A stretch of 64,000 nt of DNA from positions 496,001 through 560,000 of the forward strand of contig NZ_FTMG01000001.1 in the NCBI RefSeq assembly GCF_900155965.1. The letters run 5' to 3'. Every line of letters starts with the position of its first letter. Position 1 is the first letter of the stretch. A program made the translations under genes and the position numbers. The notes under the pieces were generated by a model, which was not told the DNA's origin, searched no databases, and saw nothing but the letters and a program-made list of their open reading frames with translations. This DNA is from Mucilaginibacter lappiensis. Its GTDB lineage: Bacteria; Bacteroidota; Bacteroidia; Sphingobacteriales; Sphingobacteriaceae. Positions 26,168 through 34,422 of this stretch are shown here, piece by piece.

Positions 26168-28666
26168 TTAAGTTTTAGCATCGTTGTCACCATCATTCGT
26201 CTTGAGCTTTCCAAATTTATAACTTAAAGTAATACCAAAGGATCGCAATGTTTTTTGTCTTAAGTTGGTTTGTGTAAAACCGGTGCCATAAGCACTTGAA
26301 TACTGGTTTATATATTGATTAAAGGGGTTCGTAGTTGTATATCCAAAACTTGCTTTCTTATCAAACAATTGCTTCTTTACAGCAAAGGTGTAAATATAAG
26401 AACCGGGACGGATGTTCTGAAAATCGGTTCTTTTGGAGTTTATTATACCGAACGCCTCGGCAATAAGGCCGTCACTTAATCTATAGGTAACATTTAAATT
26501 AGCCTTATAGGAAAAACCACCTACGCTGGGCAATCCGGGAACACTGTTGTTTTTGGACAGCAGTAAAATGTCCGTGCGAAGGGTTAGCCTTTCTGTAACT
26601 GTTGCTGAACCCGAAAGGTTGATACCTACTATTGTTTGTGAGCCAATATTAGCACTTTTTGAAAGCGATACATTGTAATAATTGCTTCCGTTCGCGGTAT
26701 AAACCGGATAAAAAGTGGTAAAGGACTGGATATCATTATTGTTATAGCTATAAAAACCACCAATGTAGACACTGCTATTGTTTGCAAATGTTTTGTTATA
26801 GCCCAGCTCAAATTTATGACCGATTTCATTTTTCAACAGCGGTTCTCCGGTGGCGATATTATGCGGATCGATTATGTCCAGAAACGGATTCAGATCATCA
26901 TAATCAGGACGTTCTATTCGGTAGGTGTAAGCAAACTTGATCGATTGCGTTTCCTCTAGTTTGTGCAGTACCAAAAGATTCGGTGACCAAATGTTATCAA
27001 TAGGAATGTGAATACCCAACAAATCAGAATGTGTGTCCGTACGTTCATAACGTATGCCGGCCTTTCCGTTTAAAAAGTCGTTAAATAACGAAAAGGAAGT
27101 GGAAACATACCCGGCATAAATATTTCGCTTAAAATTAAACTTGTAGGTCTGGCCATTATCATTGATAAAAGTTCCGTTATTTAACAAGGTATCCGTAACT
27201 ACACTGTTATTTATATTTTCCAATACGGTCTTAAGTCCTGCTTCTATTTGAAAGCCCTTTGCAACTGGCTCGGTGTAATCAACTGAAATATCTGTTTCAC
27301 GATCATTTCCAGGGTTATTGCTTTGGATTCCGCTGCTTGGGTAGCCACCATTCAGGTAGTTGGTGATCTGAGAATCATAGTTTGTATTTTTCGAATAGCT
27401 GGAACTATACAATATGTTTAAGTCACGCCCTGATTTCCGAAAAGTTTTTTTGTAGTTCAAACTCCAGTTGTCAGCATTTTCGCCGAAATCTGTAGCGGAT
27501 ATGCGCTCGCTGCCGATATCTGATAAGACAATACCTGATGATAGATAGGTTTGCTGGTCCTGAGCCGTCCTTCCCGTCATATGGGTAATAATGTGATTGA
27601 TGCCGACTGTCGCGGTCAGTTCATCTTTCGGGGTGATGTTCCAGATGAAGCAAAAACCGGATTGGTAACCATTTCTTGAAAATGGCGTGAACCGTTTCTG
27701 AAGGTATCTGTTCATGGTATCTTTTGCGGCATTGAATGATAGCCTGTCAGCAGTGTTGACAATATTTGAGTTTAGTTGGTCATTGCCGCTGAAGAAGGTA
27801 CTTATACCCCAATTATTATTCTTCACATTTAAGTTAACAGAACCGTTTTCCAATCGTGTAGCGGCCGAAATATTGACGCTACCGTTTACTCCCTTAGTCT
27901 TATTGTCCTTCAAAATGATGTTAATAATGCCAGCAGTCCCCGCTGCGTCATATTTTGCGCCGGGGCTGGTAATCACCTCAATCCTCTGGATCTGGCTGGC
28001 TGGAATAGTTTGTAAAGCATCGGTTATGCTTGAGCCATATATGCTCGCCGGTTTGCCATTAATCAGAAACCTTACATTGGCATTCCCCTGCAATTCTACA
28101 ATACCGTCTATGTCTACCGATACCATCGGGACTTTTGTCAGCACATCTGTGGCCGTACCGCCTTGTGAGGTAAGATCAGAAGTGACATTGTAAACCAGTT
28201 TATCAATCTTGCTTTCTAATATGGGAACTTTTGACTGGATGGTTACTTCTTTTAACTGATGTTGAACAGGTGTAATCATGATCGCTCCCAAAGAAACGTT
28301 AGCGGTTTTTGCTCCTATAAGAATATTTTCAACTGTTTTAATCCGGTAACCAAAAAAACCAGCGGTCAGGCGATACGTACCTTCAGGTAGGCCTGTTAAA
28401 GTAAACGTCCCTTTTTCATCAGCACTAGTTCTGATAAACGGGGTAACGATACCAATTTTGAATAAGCTGATTGTAGCGAAATCAACAGCCGTGTTAGTGA
28501 CCGAGTCGATAATTTTTCCTGTGATATGTCCTTTATTAACTGACTGCGCAAAAGTACAGTTGAAAACAAAGGAGAACAAAAGCGTTAGAACAAATGCTAG
28601 ATGAGTGCTCTTCTGTAATATAAGAACTTCAATTTGCACGCGGATTTGGGTAAAAAAAGTATTCAT
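26168..28666 (-). CDS. Outer-membrane beta-barrel (TonB-dependent receptor-like) protein
   Basis: An 832-residue outer-membrane protein. A signal peptide lies around residues 20-41 (LAFVLTLLFSFVFNCTFAQ). A CarboxypepD-regulatory-like domain follows (GHITGKIIDSVTNTAVDFATISLF...GTFTLTGLPEGTYRLTAGFFGYR). The plug region shows GGTATDVLTKVPMVSVD, VRFLINGKPASIYG and IEVITSPGAKYDAAGTAGIINIILK. The barrel ends in GITLSYKFGKLK and a short charged tail. It belongs to the outer-membrane beta-barrel family distinct from SusC and has no SusD partner. It is divergent from a LytS-type kinase/LytTR regulator pair, as is its paralogue at 40514-42886. The ligand is unknown. Confidence 0.93.
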   Translation of the reverse strand: MNTFFTQIRVQIEVLILQKSTHLAFVLTLLFSFVFNCTFAQSVNKGHITGKIIDSVTNTAVDFATISLFKIGIVTPFIRTSADEKGTFTLTGLPEGTYRLTAGFFGYRIKTVENILIGAKTANVSLGAIMITPVQHQLKEVTIQSKVPILESKIDKLVYNVTSDLTSQGGTATDVLTKVPMVSVDIDGIVELQGNANVRFLINGKPASIYGSSITDALQTIPASQIQRIEVITSPGAKYDAAGTAGIINIILKDNKTKGVNGSVNISAATRLENGSVNLNVKNNNWGISTFFSGNDQLNSNIVNTADRLSFNAAKDTMNRYLQKRFTPFSRNGYQSGFCFIWNITPKDELTATVGINHIITHMTGRTAQDQQTYLSSGIVLSDIGSERISATDFGENADNWSLNYKKTFRKSGRDLNILYSSSYSKNTNYDSQITNYLNGGYPSSGIQSNNPGNDRETDISVDYTEPVAKGFQIEAGLKTVLENINNSVVTDTLLNNGTFINDNGQTYKFNFKRNIYAGYVSTSFSLFNDFLNGKAGIRYERTDTHSDLLGIHIPIDNIWSPNLLVLHKLEETQSIKFAYTYRIERPDYDDLNPFLDIIDPHNIATGEPLLKNEIGHKFELGYNKTFANNSSVYIGGFYSYNNNDIQSFTTFYPVYTANGSNYYNVSLSKSANIGSQTIVGINLSGSATVTERLTLRTDILLLSKNNSVPGLPSVGGFSYKANLNVTYRLSDGLIAEAFGIINSKRTDFQNIRPGSYIYTFAVKKQLFDKKASFGYTTTNPFNQYINQYSSAYGTGFTQTNLRQKTLRSFGITLSYKFGKLKTNDGDNDAKT

Positions 28667-28826
28667 ACCCCAAAGAAATGAGGCATTCCTGATACTTTTT
28701 TTTTATTTAGACGTACGGGTAAGATCAGCCGTGAATAGCGTTTTCGATGTGGAAGAACTGAGAAAGCAGTGTATATTTATCTATTAACGGCTCTGAAATC
28801 ACCAAACGTCGAAAGAAAATAGCCAC

Positions 28827-29891
28827 ATGAAGTTTTATGAGCAAATTTGTATAATGCATAAAAATGACCACTACAAGACGATTGGGCGGCACCTGCTCTT
28901 TTGGATCGCCTATATTTTCTATATAGCTATTGATGAAGGCGGAAGGCACAGGGATTCCTGGCGTTTTGTATTGCCGATTTCAACACTTACTGACTTACCA
29001 GTAGCAGTTATTGTTGTTTACGTAAACTTATATCTACTAATGCCTGTCTACTATAAAAGCCAAAGGTATATTCAATATACATTTTGGCTTTTTGCCCTTT
29101 TGCTTTTTGGTGGACTGGCAGGACGTTTTTTTTCGTGGTGGCTGTGGCTTCCCCGTGAGCGCTATCTTGATCCTACAAGCATGGAGCCTAAAGAATTTTG
29201 GATATGGATTCGCATTGTTAAAGATTCATTTACAAATCTCCCCGTATTGACCGTAACGCTCGTATTGCAATTGATGAGGGATTCAAGTCAGCGAGAAAAA
29301 AGGCTAAGGGAAGTCGAAAAGGAAAGGTTCACTGCCGAAATGAACTTGTTAAAGGCGCAGATCAATCCACACTTCTTTTTCAATACCCTCAATAGCCTTT
29401 ATTCATTGACCCTGCCTGTTTCGAAAAAAGCATCGGACGTAGTCGTTCGCCTATCAGACTTGATGCGCTATATGCTTTATGATGCCACCGCAATCAAAGT
29501 ATTATTAAAGGATGAGATAATCCACCTAGAAAATTATATTGCTATTGAACACATGCGGTTCACCGACAGACTGGATCTGTCTTTCCAGCACTCCGGCGAC
29601 ATGGATGGAAAAATGGTGTCACCATTATTATTATTGCCTTTTATCGAAAACGCATTTAAACACGGCATCGGTAACAGCTCGGGTTGGATCACCATTGATC
29701 TGCAGGTCATCCGTAATCAACTATTCCTGAAGGTGGAAAACAGTTATACACCTTCAATCCCCAATAAAGGTGGTGGTTTGGGTCTCTATAATGTTAAACG
29801 CAGGCTTGACCTGATTTATCCTAATGCCTACTTGTTAAATATTGAACAAACCAATGAAACTTTTGCAGTGGAGTTAAAAATAAGTTTATGA
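28827..29891 (+). CDS. LytS-type sensor histidine kinase
   Basis: A 354-residue kinase (the ATG at 28854 is an alternative start giving 345). Four hydrophobic segments lie in residues ~20-150. A coiled linker (RDSSQREKRLREVEKERFTAEMNLLKAQ) follows, then the His_kinase box INPHFFFNTLNSL with H182 as phospho-acceptor. The ATPase domain has LLPFIENAFKHG and GGGLGLYNVKRRL. It phosphorylates the LytTR regulator encoded next; their ends overlap by four bases (ATGA). The divergent outer-membrane protein gene 160 bp away is the likely target. Confidence 0.95.
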   Translation: MKFYEQICIMHKNDHYKTIGRHLLFWIAYIFYIAIDEGGRHRDSWRFVLPISTLTDLPVAVIVVYVNLYLLMPVYYKSQRYIQYTFWLFALLLFGGLAGRFFSWWLWLPRERYLDPTSMEPKEFWIWIRIVKDSFTNLPVLTVTLVLQLMRDSSQREKRLREVEKERFTAEMNLLKAQINPHFFFNTLNSLYSLTLPVSKKASDVVVRLSDLMRYMLYDATAIKVLLKDEIIHLENYIAIEHMRFTDRLDLSFQHSGDMDGKMVSPLLLLPFIENAFKHGIGNSSGWITIDLQVIRNQLFLKVENSYTPSIPNKGGGLGLYNVKRRLDLIYPNAYLLNIEQTNETFAVELKISL

Positions 29892-30616
29892 GAAAGATCA
29901 ACTGTATTGTTGCCGATGATGAAGTACTTGCCAGGAATGTGATTTTAAATCATTTAGGTATGTTAGGGAATATTAATATCCTGGCTACCTGTGCAACAGG
30001 CCTGCAGGCATATGATGCAATCAAAGGCTTCGATGTCGACCTGCTTTTTCTTGATATCCAAATGCCTAATCTAACAGGAATAGACTTGTTGCGGACCATT
30101 AAAAACCCACCGGCTGTGATCATCACTACCGCTTATTCTGAATATGCGATTGAGGGTTATGAACTTGACGTGATCGATTACCTTCTTAAACCAATAACTT
30201 TTGAACGTTTACTCAAAGCTATCGATAAGTTTGAGACGAGGAGTAATCCGGACTATAAGCGCCAGCAGAATTTCAAAGCAGAAAACCCCTCGTTTAATGA
30301 TGCTTTTATCTATGTGAAATCGGACAAGAAAATGGTAAGGATCCCGCTAATAGATATCATCTATATTGAAGGTTTGAAGGACTACGTTAAAGTACATACG
30401 ACCAACAGCCAAATAGTGACTTATAAAACAATGACATATTTTGAAGAGAAGTTGCCTGCTACGCAGTTTATGCGTGTACATCGCTCGTTTATTGTTTCTT
30501 TAAGCCATATAACTGCTTACACAGCGGCAGAAATAACCATGGGAGGAGATACCATTTCAATCGGAAGCACCTACTTAAAAGAGGTGTCTCGAAAGTTAAA
30601 TACAATTATTGGCTAA
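29888..30616 (+). CDS. LytTR-family response regulator
   Basis: A 242-residue regulator. The receiver domain spans residues 1-120 with D10/D11, phospho-acceptor D56 (LLFLDIQMPN) and K107-region LLKPI. The LytTR DNA-binding domain spans ~140-242 (DAFIYVKSDKKMVRIPLIDIIYIEGLKDYVKVHT, MRVHRSFIVSLSHI). Translationally coupled to the kinase gene. A close relative with the same layout is at 44259-44966. Confidence 0.96.
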   Translation: MRKINCIVADDEVLARNVILNHLGMLGNINILATCATGLQAYDAIKGFDVDLLFLDIQMPNLTGIDLLRTIKNPPAVIITTAYSEYAIEGYELDVIDYLLKPITFERLLKAIDKFETRSNPDYKRQQNFKAENPSFNDAFIYVKSDKKMVRIPLIDIIYIEGLKDYVKVHTTNSQIVTYKTMTYFEEKLPATQFMRVHRSFIVSLSHITAYTAAEITMGGDTISIGSTYLKEVSRKLNTIIG

Positions 30617-31129
30617 ACCCTTCCTTTTAAAACAAACGGAAAGTTGATTACAGCGAGGCTGCTATCAACAGTACCAAAAGAATAAGTTGTTGGTTTATAT
30701 TGTGATTGATAACGCTAGCGGCAAAGCTTACAAATGAGCCATCCAGATTAACAATATACGCCAAGTCAAACTTTACTTTATAGATATACTCGAGCCAACT
30801 ATAAATATTTATAATTGACCAAACTGTGACCGCGTGCGGCAGGAACCTTTTGATGAAGCCACAAGTTGTTGGTTTTCTACATGACTCTTCCATTTTTTAT
30901 TTGTTTATTCAAATGGAAGATGATTTTTTTGGCCTGTAAAATAAATGAGGTGAAAGTGCTGAACTTTGGGGTGAAAAAGAGCAAAAGCTTAAAAAAGAAC
31001 TCATTTATTTAAACATCTATCGCAACCGCGAGTGGATATCAACGGGGATGAAAAAAATAAACTATTCTTTTTATAGGTGTAATTTACTTCCAATAAGCAT
31101 TGACTACTTTTTCTTCGAACAAGCCAAAT
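30617..31129. other. 513-bp region without a supportable gene
   Basis: A leftward frame of 81 codons (30648-30893) has a hydrophobic tail (LILLVLLIAASL) but no recognisable domain and is not called. An 11-bp inverted repeat (AAATAAATGAG at 30939-30949, CTCATTTATTT at 31000-31010) encloses about 50 bases; its meaning is unclear. Confidence 0.3.
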
Positions 31130-31801
31130 TTAATTCTTTTTACTTCCCGCCTGATATGCCCAGTCAACGATCATTTCAATCGCTTTTAGCATTTCATCCC
31201 TACCTTCTTCCGTTGCAAGATCAATATCTGAAAATATCCCACCGTTAAACCGGGTATGTAAAATTGTATAATATATACCGCCGACCAAGAGTGCCGCCAC
31301 TGCCCGGAAGTTGACGCCAGTATTGACAAAATGCTGATCGGTTAATTCAAACAGTTTCTGGCCCATAGTTTCCCTTACGTTATGGATACTCCGCATTAAT
31401 GGACTGTTGGTGGAAACTTCCCACATGATCAGCTTTTGCATTTGTTTATCCAGGAAAAAGTATCGGAATTAATTTTGTAGTATATCAGTAATCAGCTTCT
31501 GGTTATCTGAAAAAGATCTCCTATCAATTAGCTCCTGGACACTACCAGCAAAAGTCAGCCAGTAATCTGTTTCTAAAATATACGCTTCTACCAGGTTGTC
31601 AAAATCCCGTTCAAAATAATCATAGATTAGCTTTTTAGCTACCCCAGCCTGTTTGGCTACTTTATTGACCCCTAAGCCTGTATGACCTTCTTTGCGAAAA
31701 ATTTCGCCAACCGCGTCAATTAATTTTCGTTTCGTGAGCTCCTTGTTTCTGATAATTTTAGGGTTGTCTTTATTTTCCATAATGTGTAGCCTGGTATACA
31801 T
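31130..31801 (-). pseudogene. TetR-family regulator interrupted by one in-frame stop
   Basis: The frame from 31801 encodes a TetR DNA-binding domain (KRKLIDAVGEIFRKEGHTGLGVNKVAKQAG, KKLIYDYFERDFDNLVEAYI) and stops at a TAA (31469-31471) after DILQN. The same frame continues without a shift through FRYFFLDKQMQKLIMWEVSTN, NSPLMRSIHNVRETMGQKLF to a stop at 31130. Together it is ~223 codons, a normal TetR length, so a single nonsense change (CAA to TAA fits) inactivated it. The N-terminal 110 residues alone could still bind DNA but lack the ligand/dimer domain. Another TetR fragment with similar sequence is at 38760-38990. Confidence 0.9.
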
Positions 31802-31815
31802 AAATCTGATTTCCT

Positions 31816-32016
31816 TCAGAAATTGATTGGCGGTGTAGGATTAGGATATCCAAGAAAGTCCGGATGAATAAATAATCTAAAGTCTTCACATTCATCACAA
31901 TGATCACCTTGTTCGCCGGAAGATAATAGATAGTTTGGTGAGCTAAACCATAAGATGCCTTCTCACAGATTATAATATTACTGCCATATTTAGTGGCTAC
32001 GGAATAATACCGTTTG
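31816..32016 (-). pseudogene. Probable fragment of an AraC regulator N-terminal domain
   Basis: On the minus strand a stretch reading KRYYSVATKYGSNIIICEKA passes, after a one-base shift, into ILWFSSPNYLLSSGEQ and CEDFRLFIHPDFLGYP, then stops at 31816. The pattern (YG..YY.-.G.L.F..PN, then F.L.IHPDFL) resembles the sensor domain of Bacteroidota AraC regulators. No DNA-binding part remains. It lies immediately left of, and divergent from, the repeat copy B. The family assignment is tentative. Confidence 0.4.
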
Positions 32017-32025
32017 TAAGAGAAC

Positions 32026-32221
32026 TATAATTGGTTTTGCTATTTACCGATGAAGATTATCATCGAAATTACTTTTTCTTATTATCATAACACATTAATA
32101 AAAATAGCTTTTTTTTGTACTTTATGGCATTTTATCTATGTTCTGCGAAACAAAAAACAGCGCGTTGTTATCACAACAACCTATTTAAATAACGCTGCAT
32201 GAAAAACAAAAAAATGTCCAT
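32026..32221 (+). repeat. Upstream-region repeat, copy B with broken VOC gene start
   Basis: A diverged copy of 21314-21511. It holds the same leader and the start ATGAAAAACAAAAAAATG at 32199, but the frame reads MKNKKMSIMGFQIL and stops at 32243, and similarity to the VOC gene ends at ~32221. So a duplicated promoter-plus-start survives without its gene. The region 32244-32395 between here and the next remnant holds nothing I recognise. Confidence 0.8.
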
Positions 32222-32395
32222 AATGGGGTTTCAAATCCTTTAAGTAAAATAAATTGATTAAATGATGGCGGAGTTGGGAGTACTTTGTTTATAATCCTTC
32301 AGGCTAAGGAGTGCAGATAAAATTTGACCGACTTCAAAACAGGCAGAAGCCTCTTATTTCGTTAATTTGTCCTTTCTTGAACAAAACCCATCATA

Positions 32396-32588
32396 ATGCA
32401 TGAGGAAATCTTTACCCATTCTTTAAAGGACATCACTGACCAGGAAATCATTATCGACAAATTTATTTGGAAGGATAGAATTCATAGTTTATCTAAAAAA
32501 CCAACGCATCGTAGAAATGACAACCAACTATTTTATTTTCCAAAAGAATGATAAAAGTAAAATTATAGTTGATTTTGAGGAAAGGTAA
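32396..32588 (+). pseudogene. Frameshifted small gene of unknown family
   Basis: MHEEIFTHSLKDITDQEIII and DKFIWKDRIHS are in one frame from the ATG at 32396. After a one-base shift near 32490 the text continues as YLKNQRIVEMTTNYFIFQKN and DKSKIIVDFEER with a stop at 32588. The two halves look like one ~64-residue protein. I do not recognise it. It ends six bases before the left end of a mobile element (32595), so it may also be truncated. Confidence 0.45.
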
Positions 32589-32594
32589 ATTGGG

Positions 32595-32766
32595 TGGATA
32601 TTCCGGAGCCGTGGATCATAACATTCCGAAATCGCGGACCAATAGTTCTGCAACACTTTGACCATATCAAATCACTGATTAATAGTTGCCATTTTTTAAT
32701 GTGATAAACACAAGGCGCTGCTCTAAATGCCACGGAATCGCCTGGTCAAGGCCTACGGAACGTCCA
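32595..32766 (-). mobile_element. 172-bp non-autonomous element, copy 1
   Basis: Bounded by TGGATATTCCG (32595-32605) and CGGAACGTCCA (32756-32766), imperfect inverted repeats (9 of 11). It is related over its length to the copies at 37658-37829 (same orientation, same 172-bp length) and 45021-45193 (opposite orientation). A shared internal block is GGCCTTGACCAGG beside one end, and TCAAAGTGT about 60-70 bp from the other. It has no coding capacity. The GGTCA...CCGGAATATCCA-like ends resemble IS21-type termini, which is an inference. Confidence 0.75.
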
Positions 32767-32854
32767 GTTAAATAACATAATCTGAGCCGGCCCGCGATAT
32801 AAAAATGAGACCATACCGGAATCGAAATTATTTAAAATAAGTTAAATCATCGTT

Positions 32855-33391
32855 ATGAAAACATTTGTGGAGCAAGCTGAAAAGAATGGCATAAAATTAT
32901 TGCACAGTGGGCCATGCCAATTTTGTCATGCACCAGTTGAAGCTGGTGTCTATAAGTGTTTTGAGCTTTTTAGTCAAGCGCTTAATTTATTAGACCTTAG
33001 CAAGCCCGAAGTGTATATTACTCGATTTTTAAGCGTGGACAGCCATGCACTACAACATTCAGAGGTGCATGGACGATGGAATAATCACCTTCACCTAACT
33101 CGCTTACATTTAATAATTGAAAGAAAATTTATTTGGGATTATAAAAAGACGCCCATTCTAAGTGATGTTCTAAAGAAGTATAAAAAAAATAACAGCAATG
33201 AATATTTAAGTCCACCCTCAGCCGGACAAAGAGGATTAATAACTATAAGTGATATTCAGAATGCAAAAAATGCAAGTGAATTAATAAAAATAATACATGA
33301 ATGGGCAATCTCCGTCTATCAGGTATATGCTGTTTATCACAAAATCGTTGCTGGCATTGCCGATGAATTTGAAGAATCAGTATGGAAATAA
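32855..33391 (+). CDS. DUF5946-like protein
   Basis: A 178-residue cytoplasmic protein. A short Cys motif (CQFCHAPVEAGVYKC) near residues 21-36 and the segment ITRFLSVDSHALQHSEVHGRWNNHLHLTRLHLIIE around 55-90 resemble the DUF5946 family, which has no assigned biochemical role. Cys and His residues suggest metal binding. It lies 88 bp right of mobile element copy 1. Family assignment is from memory of the pattern and moderately sure. Confidence 0.6.
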   Translation: MKTFVEQAEKNGIKLLHSGPCQFCHAPVEAGVYKCFELFSQALNLLDLSKPEVYITRFLSVDSHALQHSEVHGRWNNHLHLTRLHLIIERKFIWDYKKTPILSDVLKKYKKNNSNEYLSPPSAGQRGLITISDIQNAKNASELIKIIHEWAISVYQVYAVYHKIVAGIADEFEESVWK

Positions 33392-33577
33392 TGAGCATGC
33401 CATATATTTGGACAATCGGATAACATAGAAGTGAGGAAACTTATGACAAACCTTTCTGATGTTGCCCAAAAAGGCCTAGGGCAAATGGCAGCCGGTATCA
33501 CAAAACGGCAAACCCGTAAGATTCTTGCTTATTACTCCATCGCTTTCAATTTGTTGTTCATTAAAAGAGAACAAACC

Positions 33578-34060
33578 ATGACTACCGACTATAGATTAAT
33601 CATAAAACCAACTAACATTGCCGACCTTGAGCATTTCTTTCAATTTCAGCTTGATGATGAGGCAATTTACCTGGCAGCCTTTACCCCTAAAGATCCTGCA
33701 GACAAAAAAGCTTATATCGATAAGATATCAAACGCCCTAAGCAAACCAACCACAACCATGCGGACCATCTTTGTGAACGACAACATTGTGGGCAGCGTCG
33801 CTAAGTTTGATATGGAAGGCGAAGCCCACATCACCTACTGGATAGACAAAGCATATTGGGGAAAAGGAGTCACCACACAGGCATTTAAAGAATTCCTAAT
33901 CATTGAAACTACGAGGCCGATCTTCGGCAGCGCGGCGTTTGACAATTTTGCTTCACAGCGGGTAATGGAAAAATGCGGATTTGAAAAAATAGGCACCGAC
34001 AAAGGATTTGCGAATGCAAGAAATGCCGAGATTGAGGAGTTTATTTATAAATTGATATAG
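33578..34060 (+). CDS. GNAT-family N-acetyltransferase (RimJ/RimL-like)
   Basis: A 160-residue acetyltransferase from the ATG at 33578 (MTTDYRLIIKP). The frame is open for 49 more codons upstream, but that stretch has no GNAT features. LEHFFQFQLDDEAIYLAAF opens the fold. GSVAKFDMEGEAHITYWIDKAYWGKGVTTQAFKEFL is the strand-4/acetyl-CoA loop, and GSAAFDNFASQRVMEKCGFEKIG is the closing motif. The acceptor may be a protein N-terminus or an antibiotic-like amine. It is 187 bp after the DUF5946-like gene. Confidence 0.9.
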   Translation: MTTDYRLIIKPTNIADLEHFFQFQLDDEAIYLAAFTPKDPADKKAYIDKISNALSKPTTTMRTIFVNDNIVGSVAKFDMEGEAHITYWIDKAYWGKGVTTQAFKEFLIIETTRPIFGSAAFDNFASQRVMEKCGFEKIGTDKGFANARNAEIEEFIYKLI

Positions 34061-34067
34061 TAGTTTG

Positions 34068-34338
34068 ATGAAATCTTAAAAATTAACTATCCTCTTATTT
34101 ATAGGGCTGCAAATATCCTGCGACCAAAAGGACGTTAATCTTCAGTAGGCACGCCAAAGAAAATTAGCGACCTGGGTGTAAACATTGCTTTCACCGATAA
34201 TGGCAAGGGTGATACGACTTTGTTTTTTTACATGGTTGGTGCATCAACAAAACTTATTGGGATAATCAGATAAAATATTTCAGCAAAACTTATCGGGTTG
34301 TTAAAAAATTGGGAGGAATTACTATCACAATTTTATGA
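34068..34338 (+). pseudogene. Decayed lipoprotein alpha/beta-hydrolase, N-terminal fragment
   Basis: Three frames together give a lipoprotein start, LTILLFIGLQISCDQKDVN (lipobox-like IS-C), then VGTPKKISDLGVNIAFTDNG and KGDTTLFF, then HGWCINKTYWDNQIKYFSK and TYRVV before a stop at 34336-34338. FFxHGW is the oxyanion-hole strand/loop of alpha/beta-hydrolases. The nucleophile Ser and catalytic His are gone. At least three frame breaks are needed, so decay is old. Its last bases lie inside the left arm of a hairpin. Confidence 0.75.
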
Positions 34339-34359
34339 ATATTGATTATTCATAAAATT
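34329..34359. promoter_or_regulatory. Perfect 13-bp AT-rich hairpin upstream of the PAS kinase
   Basis: AATTTTATGAATA (34329-34341) and TATTCATAAAATT (34347-34359) are exact reverse complements around a five-base loop, followed by TAATATTTT. It could terminate the decayed hydrolase transcript or serve as an operator for the kinase gene starting 64 bp later. Confidence 0.5.
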
Positions 34360-34422
34360 TAATATTTTAGCGACCTGAAAATTGTCTTTAGTGTTATAAA
34401 TCAAGTTATAATAAACTAAGTC

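Noticed and set aside
30648..30893. 81-codon leftward frame with hydrophobic C-terminus
   Set aside because: No family resemblance, no start context and it lies in a region of decay; support is too weak for a call.
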